Below, piece by piece: positions 56,620-64,000 of a stretch of 64,000 nt of DNA (position 1 is the stretch's first letter; each line of letters begins with the position of its first letter). The DNA comes from Termitomyces sp. T153. Taxonomy: Eukaryota > Basidiomycota > Agaricomycetes > Agaricales > Lyophyllaceae. The notes beneath the pieces are model-generated. The model worked only from the letters and a program-made list of their open reading frames with translations. It ran no database searches and was not told the DNA's origin. The stretch lies in the NCBI GenBank assembly GCA_018296165.2, contig JACKQL020000115.1:1-64000 (forward strand), given 5' to 3'. A program made the translations under genes and the position numbers.

Positions 56620-57462
56620 TTAGAGAAAAAGCGGATAGGATTCGCAAGTAGAAGCATATAGGGCATGATCACATATCAACTCCTCGTAATACTTGAAAGC
56701 AGGGTCATTATAGATCGCAAAGCTCCAGTCCCTAGGGGACGTATACGCGCGCACGGTCATAGTAGTATAATCCCAATACTCTGGAAGCCATCCTGCACAC
56801 TCCCAGTCAATGATGCCGGAGAGATGCCCATCCTTCACAATGATATTGTGGAGCATAAGATCACCGTGTGCAAAGACGATGGAGTGCGACATATCTGCCA
56901 AATGCTCGATTTTTCTTGTTTGGTCATCAAATTTCACTCGTTTTTCCTCCGACTGTTCACGAATGGCACGGTTTCTAGGGCGCACGAGATATCGAAAGAG
57001 CTCGGACTTGTCAAGGCATGCGGGAATGACACCACTGTCAGCGCGAAAGCTCCTGATCCAAGTACCAGTGATAGAAGATATCTCTGGGCTGCGAGGATTT
57101 TCACATTCTCGTAGCCGAAGGAAGCATTGGTGCAGTTCTCCCATGATGCTCGATCGTTCAACATCGGAGAGGTCTCGCCAGACCTGCGATAGGAGGTCGC
57201 CTGGTACGCGCGTCATCCAAATTATACCACCTCCTGCATCTTCATCGTCAGAGTAGAAAAGAACTCTCGGAACTGGAAGTCCCAGAGAGCGAGCCAGCTT
57301 CATTGAAAGCGCTTCGTCTTCGCGAACGCGCTCTCCCCATTTCAGGACCGTATTGAATGGCATTCCATACACAGTTTGTGTCTCCTGGAAGGGTAGCGCG
57401 ATTTTGAAGAAGCCGCAGTATCTCACATACCAAGAGCTGATCCGTAAGACGATCTCCTTCAT
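56620..57462 (-). CDS. APH-family (aminoglycoside phosphotransferase-like) kinase
   Basis: A 280-residue ATG-to-stop protein of the APH/choline-kinase-like superfamily common in fungi. Residues about 38-95 form the N-lobe (Lys41 in VLKWGERV as likely ATP contact, GIIWMTRVPGDLL as hinge). Brenner's motif HGDLMLHN lies at 199-206 (catalytic Asp201, Asn206), and the metal-binding Asp219 lies in IIDWE. The EYWDY segment (228-232) is typical of the fungal group. The substrate is unknown; fungal members are not established as antibiotic-resistance enzymes. Length is usual and no intron is needed. It is cytosolic by prediction. The first 18 codons and the upstream DNA lie in the right palindrome arm. 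The rest is the single-copy loop. Confidence 0.88.
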   Translation of the reverse strand: MKEIVLRISSWYVRYCGFFKIALPFQETQTVYGMPFNTVLKWGERVREDEALSMKLARSLGLPVPRVLFYSDDEDAGGGIIWMTRVPGDLLSQVWRDLSDVERSSIMGELHQCFLRLRECENPRSPEISSITGTWIRSFRADSGVIPACLDKSELFRYLVRPRNRAIREQSEEKRVKFDDQTRKIEHLADMSHSIVFAHGDLMLHNIIVKDGHLSGIIDWECAGWLPEYWDYTTMTVRAYTSPRDWSFAIYNDPAFKYYEELICDHALYASTCESYPLFL

Positions 57463-57758
57463 GACGAACCAGCGTACTTTCCTAAGAAGCGGAGAGCACT
57501 TTGAATGATTCTTGGCAGGCTAGAATCAGGAACGTCGAAGGTCTCAACAAGAAGAAGAACACACCAACATGGCCCAAAGCAATCGAATTCGCTTGAAAAG
57601 TTTGCACGGTTAAGAAAGGTTACACTGTTGTTGTTTGCCACGGTTCAAATTGCTTATATGATATAGTCTGATATAGTCATTATGCGTGGGACACGGGCCG
57701 TCTTCCGCACTTATCAGAAAGCCGGTTTTCCAACATTTATTCGTCCTGCCAAACACCT
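57463..57758 (-). promoter_or_regulatory. APH upstream region (right copy, drives the intact gene)
   Basis: This DNA lies directly upstream of the APH ATG and is mirrored at 55874-56169. A CTT/TTC triplet run near 57545 has one unit more than the left copy. Confidence 0.5.
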
Positions 57759-57761
57759 AAT

Positions 57762-58022
57762 TTAGTTGACTCTCAAGTCCATTCTCGGTACATATTTCAC
57801 CGAATTCAATTTGACAAGAGGTCTCTTTTGAAGAAAGTGTTGTATTGTCCTCGCCAGGATTTCATTTCCCGGGAATTGGTTGTCTATGGATCTGAATTTG
57901 GTTGACTCTCAAGTCCATTCTCAGTACATACCTCTTCACCGAGACGAATTTGACGAGAGGTCTCTTTGAAGAAAGTATTGTCCTCGCCAGGATTTCATTT
58001 CCCGGGAATCGGTCGTTCAGTT
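57762..58022 (-). repeat. Two-unit tandem duplication (about 130 bp each), right arm
   Basis: Mirror of 55613-55873, with CCCGGGAA cores near 57868 and 58001. Confidence 0.85.
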
Positions 58023-59104
58023 GTCTATGGATTTCTGTTGCAAGGCCGTAATTGAGGCATATAATGCACAATCACCTAGCTAAACCAAAAAGATGTTCAT
58101 CGCATAGCATTTATTTTGACTAAATCAAGAAGAACAAATGATGTTAGTTGCCCACAGATCGATCCTTTGGACACAGATCAATTCTACAGGTGCGATCACG
58201 TCCGAGGGCCGGCTGCACAATCGTCTTCAAGAACAAGGAGGATATTAGGCACCCAAAGAACCTTCAGCTTGTAGACATCACTACTGGAAACGCTGCCATG
58301 GATAACTGCAGAGATGCAATCACGTCTGAGCATCGGCTGACCATTCTGGTTGCAAGGATGAAATGGAGATAATGTGTCCCAGAGTCGGCTGACCATTCCG
58401 TCGCAAGGATAAAAATGGAGGTAATTAACCACATCTTTTGGTCGTTGAACTGTCTGTAATTTATGTCGTGAGGTTGAAATGGAGGTAATTGTACTACGAC
58501 CATCTGGTTCTGATCTAAAAGAACGAAAGATTTCATTTTAGTTGTCTGTGATTTTTGTCGTGAGGCTGAAATGGAGGTAATTTGTCCCAGGGTCGGCTGA
58601 CCATTCTGTCCGCAAGGCTGAATGGAGGTAATAAACCACATTTCTTTTCCTGAGCTGTCTGTGAGTTCTGTGAGGCTCAAATGGAGATAATGTGTCGTAG
58701 GGTCGGCGCCGTCGGCTGACCATTCTGTCGCCCTTGGTCGTTGAACTGTCTGTGATTTATCGGGAGGTTGAAATGGAGATAATGTACTACAATCATCTTG
58801 TTCTGATTCGAACGACCAAAAGACTCCATTTGAGCTATCCGGTTTGAACTTTCTAAAACAGAATTTATATCCTTTGAAGAATTAACGTTTTGTTCCAAGA
58901 GCTGTCCCTATGCGACAGCGGCTTCCCGACGATTCCCTTGTGTCGAATGTTACCAACTGCCTTCGTCGTTGTTCATGTCTGATGCCCAACTGATATTAAG
59001 TATTCCTCCAACTTTTTTCCATTTTGTTTGATTTTTTTCAGAGTCAGTCGCTGAAATTTCTATGACTAATTGTACAATCACCTTGTTCCGATTCAATAGA
59101 AACA
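57995..59104 (-). repeat. Degenerate higher-order tandem repeats, right arm
   Basis: Mirror of 54560-55640. It includes the 91-bp patch (58919-59009) that does not match the 52-bp segment at the equivalent place in the left arm. Confidence 0.7.
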
Positions 59105-59575
59105 AAGGATGTTTTTTCCCACAAAACCCTCACCGCCTGCAATATTTTGTGGATGTTAGAATATGATGCATGATAACTTCTACAGGTACAATCACGTCAA
59201 CTCGTGTCGTCCAACCCCTTGGGCTTCCCAGATGATTCTGCTTGTTTTTGTATCACCGAAGAATTGAAGTTTTGTTCTCAAGCCTTTTGCCAACGCCGTC
59301 CTTGTGCTCTATTTTGTCAAATGTTTTCTCTGATATCTGCGATACCATCTACATGTCAACCGAGCCTCCGATTCTTCGGCTACATCATTTAAATCCGCCA
59401 GTGTCAATCTCCTTAAAATATCAGCATCAACCCACTCACAACCATCCATCCACTCATCGATCTATCCACCCACCCCTCCATCCTACCTACCTATACTCAA
59501 GCTCTTACCTGTTGTACGTTAGTCTTTTGCCTTCTGCATCTGCTACCAACTTTTGACACCGAACTTGTTAAGATC

Positions 59576-60124
59576 ATGGACAAGAGTGTTCCGAGCAGGC
59601 TCGTTGATGGTGGTGTCTACGTCATCGTATTCATAGGCCCGGAGACAGATCTTCATCATTGGGGCCTGTATTATCATTACAACCTCGACTGGGTATCGGG
59701 TAAAGATTCTAAGCGAGAGGGCAGATATGTCCCGAGAGGCCATAAATATCATATTAGGAGCATGGGCAGCATAGACGGAAAGTTCATTCCAGAGCACGCG
59801 CCGACCTCTGGAGTCCTCTCTTCTATGTACTTGATTGGCTTGATACTCATTGGCATCGTCCCGATACAGTATCAGTCGCCTTTGGATTCCGAGATCCGTT
59901 CTCTCGACAACTTAGTTGGCATTACACCGAATATCAACTGTCAGACTTGGGTCTTGGATATAATTGAACGGCTTAGGAGGGCGGGTTATGTTCACACCGA
60001 CTATTCGCGCCAACAAATCCAACACGAGATCAACCAGTTTGGAGACAAACATTTGTCCGATGCCTATAATGCTGTACAGCCACGACCCATAGTGCAGTCG
60101 GCACTCTTCAGCTTTCCCCAGTGA
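59576..60124 (+). CDS. 182-residue protein, possible permuted papain-like fold (right copy)
   Basis: The encoded protein is identical to that at 53551-54099 (His27/28 and Cys122 as candidate catalytic residues). The ATG at 59576 is preceded by a pyrimidine-rich leader (about 59420-59540: CCATCC and CTACC runs), common in fungal 5' leaders. The absence of any difference between the two coding copies indicates a very recent duplication or ongoing gene conversion. Confidence 0.7.
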   Translation: MDKSVPSRLVDGGVYVIVFIGPETDLHHWGLYYHYNLDWVSGKDSKREGRYVPRGHKYHIRSMGSIDGKFIPEHAPTSGVLSSMYLIGLILIGIVPIQYQSPLDSEIRSLDNLVGITPNINCQTWVLDIIERLRRAGYVHTDYSRQQIQHEINQFGDKHLSDAYNAVQPRPIVQSALFSFPQ

Positions 60125-60689
60125 GCACAACTTACCTTCAAGTTCATCTTCCATTCACCTTTCCTGACTTTGTCATAGTGAACTAGCCGCCAACGAGCTG
60201 CAAGGTTGATGTTATATCACTCTTATGTATTTCCTTCCCAGTATATGATGTACCTCAGGCTGGCTTCTGATTATTCTTTCTACTATTTCCATTACCTTAT
60301 CCATGATCATGACAACATTGCAACATTGCGTATCCCGAAATGCAGTGGTGGGAAGCTTTCCCCACCGGGGTTTTGATGCTACCCCACTTGCACAGACTTT
60401 TTATTGGTTTTGTCTGATTAGGTCTTCTATTATGTATTTCGATCTTACCAATTACGGTGTCCATCCATACTTGCAGTCTAGTCTTTAATGATGCAAGATG
60501 TAAAGTTTTGACTGACTGCCGGACTAAGATGGATTTAGTCGTGAATCTTTGTATTCACAAAAATCCGGGGCTTAAGTTCACTTCTACGAACATAACAAGA
60601 AGAAATATAGTTTCTATTAATTGAGTTAGAAGTCTAACTGGGTCAAACTTTCCAACAAGGCTCAAATAAAATCAGAGGAATTGTAAGTC
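60125..60689. other. Gene-free inner arm DNA (right copy)
   Basis: Mirror of 52986-53550. It is CpG-containing, and no gene is supported. Confidence 0.4.
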
Positions 60690-60794
<105 letters not shown>

Positions 60795-61223
60795 CATTTT
60801 ATTTCTTTGGAGAGCTATTTTTTACATGTTATAGTGTCCTAGCTCCCACAGTACAGTAAGGATGGTGATTATGGACACTCCTTCAGGTACTCTGGCCCAA
60901 TGCCTTTTCAAGCATGCCAGTTACACCTTGTAGCCACTTTACTACCATTTGATCTGTGAGAGCTCATACTTGCTTCCAACAGTAGAACAGGCATGTTGTA
61001 ACATGATGACTGAGGAGTATCAAGTAGATGGTAGATATGCCAGTATATCCAGAGATAACAACCCCACCTCTAAGAACACCAATTCCAATTTCAAGGGGGG
61101 CCCTTATGCTAAGAAGGACTCAGGCAGAGAAATACTACACCCCATCAACCAGGTTGCAAAAAGCAGTGCATTAGGGAAATTATTCACTAGTATTGGACAT
61201 AAACATGTGTTGAGAATGAAAAG

Positions 61224-61296
61224 TGACCATACTAGGAATTGAACCTTTCTTGGATATGTACTCCATATGATGCTCTAACCACTAAGCTACACAATC
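61224..61296 (-). tRNA. tRNA-like sequence (degenerate), right arm
   Basis: Exact mirror of 52435-52507. The same caveats apply. Confidence 0.4.
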
Positions 61297-61639
61297 TAGT
61301 TACACAGGGAGCTAGGAAGTTACATATAAGTACTTTCTAGGCATGAGATGATTCTGCCACTGTGATAATTGGCTCATTGCAGGGACTGGGACACTCAACA
61401 GTGTTGTGTAGAATTTAGAGCTCTAAGCTGTCAGATGACTTGACCTGTCATCATTTAACAACATGACCAAGAGTTGTCTGACTCAGACTACTTTCCCTTC
61501 TGACTCCTTGGACTGACTCAGACTACTTTCCCTTCTGACTCCTTGGACAGCAGTTCAAGTGAGTCCAGCAGCAGATGTTCTAGCAATAATCCAATAGAGA
61601 GCAGCAGACAACTCCTTAGAATCAGGAAGTTTCTCTCAT

Positions 61640-62640
61640 AGTAGAGCCTCTGATGACTTACTGAGTTGTTGTTGCTGCCAGAAGTATGACAAGAAGAGGT
61701 CCCAAAAGGAACATTGTAAATCAAAAAAGTCAAAGCATCAAAGTTGGTCCTGCCACAAACCAGATTCAACTGTAAAACTGATTCCACCTGAAAAATACAA
61801 TGGGATGTTAGATATCCAGAAATTCATGCAGTTGATGAATCAATGTTTGACCTACCTAACTGATGGATATTGAGCAGAGATGCTACATTACCATCATTGC
61901 TAGCTTTCTCATGGGGAGAGCTTGGAGCTTCTACTTGTGTAAAGGTGCCCTAAGAAGTAGACCCTTGAGAAGTTTTTTAAAGAACTGCTCAGACTTTGGC
62001 TAAGGGAAATCACTTACTATGTGCAAATATGTTGCCAAGCTGGAAGAACTATTCATCTATTGTTGGATCCATTAGTAAACAAAGAAAGAAAGGTAGTAAA
62101 ACATTTCAATGGATTCCAGACCTCCAAATGGGGAGTGTACCAAGCAAGATTGGACTCCAAGGTCTCTCATTAGCACAAGATAGTATCTTATGTCAAATTC
62201 CTCAAACATGCAGACAATGTAGACCTGGATGGTAACAAAAGTGAAGCAGAATATTCATTCAGGCACTACAAATCACACAGGCACAAAGATTACTAGGACA
62301 ATCACTGGAAAGTTTTGAGTTCCAAGCTGGAGGGAAGCAGGCATAAGCACTATAAGTCCAATTTTCATGTGGCAATACACCAATACTACACCAGGTTCTA
62401 AGAAAAGCACCAAGAGTTTTGAGTCTAAGAAAAGCTCCTCCAAACCACAGGATAAATGTTTGGATGAACTCAGCAAAAACCAGATTGCAGAGTACAAACA
62501 TTGTTTCAACTATGGCAAAGTTGGCTACTTTACATATAATTCAAACAGCAAGACAATGAAATCCTCTTCTGGAAAGCCCCCAGGCATAAAATCAAATATA
62601 TTTGCAACAATGTAACAGGATCACCAACTTCCTCATATTC
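61640..62640 (+). pseudogene. LTR-retroelement gag remnant, right arm
   Basis: Mirror of 51091-52091, reading left to right here: a PPEKYNGMLDIQKFM capsid start near 61785, a decayed zinc knuckle near 62500-62550, and frequent stops between. The open frame 62367-62615 covers the knuckle part. Confidence 0.6.
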
Positions 62641-63823
62641 TAAAAGCAAATAGAACAAGACACATCTCCTGAACAAATCTCAACAATATGGAGTATTGTA
62701 GCAATTGAATTTGGGAAGTGGCTGGGATTCTTTGTTGATTATCTTCTGGAAAGCCTATCTTTGGAGAAATCTTCTTTCTCTTGGCTGATGTCTCTCTTGG
62801 AGAATCCAGACAGAGAGGCTGACAGCCTCCCTGACTTACAGTCAGTATCTGACTTTAGTGAGGAGCTTGAGTGGGAAGCAGACAAGCCCACTCACTCATG
62901 TACTTTGAAAGGGCTTGGCTAGACATTGTATCTGCTGAGCTACTAACCAACAACAAGGACAATATTTGAGAACAAATAATATAATGACTGGTCCAGCCCA
63001 CCCATGAAGTTTGGGTGGACAGACAGATCTTATGATTTTAAGGTTCACACTCTGAGGTGAAATTGGTACTACTGTGGGAGGTGGAGAAGGCTTGGGAATA
63101 ACTCACATGTGGAGTGCTACTGCTCATAAGCTCAAATACATGCTCAAGTCAATGCAACTATAACTGCTTGCAATACAAAAGGCAAGAGATTTGTAACCAA
63201 TGACATCAGCAACCTTGAGATATTGTTATGGAATCAAGTCTGTGGAACAGACTTCATTGTACTAATTGGTGACATGGTGCACAAGAAATATGAGATTGAA
63301 GCATAGTATGCTGAGCAGTGCACTGCAGAATCTAGGACAGAGGTAACCTTGGTAAAGCTAGTACTGAACAACAATAGTTGGGGGACATCTGGGCTTGGAG
63401 CATCAAGTAATCAAACTAGAAGTGCCTGATATGCAGCACAAGGACAAAAAGGAGCCAATGACTAGACAATATTCTGGAATTTACCCTTGACACAATGACC
63501 AGAGGACTTATTATGAGGTCAATGACTCAATTCTTGAGTCCCAGTATAGGTGCCTGCATAATTCTATAATATTGTCACTTGGTATGTGGAAAAGCTTGAG
63601 GATGCCTACACCAACTATCAGCTCATGCCTTTGACCACTCACCAAACAAAGGATCTGACCCAGGGTTGGGCTCCTTCATACTCCAATTGTTCCCCCTCTC
63701 ATAACTGGATAATAATCTTGAAGGAATATATATATAGTTTGAGCTTAGGGAAATTTGCATGCAGATGAAGATGGCAAAGCCCTGAGAGTCCTCAAGCTCA
63801 ATGAACAAACAACAGGTAGAGGC
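62641..63823. other. Unassigned transposon-like DNA, right arm
   Basis: Mirror of 49908-51090. It is CpG-poor, and no gene can be supported. Confidence 0.35.
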
Positions 63824-64000
63824 TGTTGAAGACAGGCAAAGCACAGGGGACTGAATAGTCACTAAAGCTGAAGTCAAAGTCCAGAGTCAGAAACTGAATA
63901 TATTGAAGAGGGAGTGACATACTAACTGAGTAGGGACTTCAGGCTGCTACATTATCTATATATATTATAATGTAACTGAGTAGAATTGTGATTGAATAGA
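63824..64000 (-). repeat. Copia LTR remnant at the window end (inverted copy of 49731-49907)
   Basis: It begins TGTTGAAGACAGGCAAAGC, the reverse complement of the Copia/TRIM LTR end, and runs to the window edge without losing identity to its mirror. Confidence 0.85.

Overview
The window looks like a transposon-dense, heterochromatin-like stretch of a filamentous basidiomycete (probably Agaricomycete) genome. Three things point that way: Ty3/Gypsy chromoviruses of the fungal Tf1-like style, a Ngaro-type tyrosine-recombinase retrotransposon, and a remnant of a Plavaka-like transposase as found in mushroom-forming fungi. No bacterial, organellar or rRNA features were seen. Most of the DNA is strongly CpG-depleted, with many coupled TG/CA differences between copies. 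This fits methylation- or RIP-like decay.

Layout. Bases 1-25774 are a nested stack of LTR elements, mostly one Gypsy family ('family A', LTR about 1.13 kb, TGTCA...TGACA). Copy A1 (1-7810) is split by an almost undecayed Ngaro element (1938-6757, minus strand). A1 sits in a second Gypsy family ('family D', 7811-10606). D sits in A3 (10607-11294 plus 17241-19150). A3 is split by the complete but pol-less element A2 (11295-17235, target duplication CCTGC). A3 itself sits in the gag of A4 (19151-25506), whose RT gene is split by an inverted solo D LTR (21352-22501, duplication ATGA). Bases 25775-28320 hold the 5' half of a Tad1/CnLINE-like LINE on the minus strand. Bases 28325-32204 hold a truncated Gypsy ('B'). 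Element C (34537-40574, duplication GCTGC) is complete and sits inside a solo family A LTR (33807-40928, duplication ATTTC). Bases 42715-45731 carry an LTR fragment, a Plavaka-like pseudogene and a solo LTR (duplication AGCTC). Bases 46559-47631 are a miniature Copia-type element (TRIM, duplication GGCTT). Bases 47632-49907 are an internally deleted Copia relative.

From 49731 to the window end lies a giant inverted repeat. Two near-identical arms (49731-56223 and 57409-64000, continuing past the window edge) flank a loop of about 1.2 kb. The loop carries most of an APH-family kinase gene. The outer part of each arm is decayed transposon DNA. The inner part, inside a (CAAT)n tract, keeps CpG and looks like ordinary host DNA. 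It carries two copies of a 182-residue gene and two copies of the APH promoter and start, one of which is truncated. The convincing non-transposon genes are the APH kinase and the duplicated 182-residue gene. Almost everything else is mobile DNA at different stages of decay, with the Ngaro element the least decayed.
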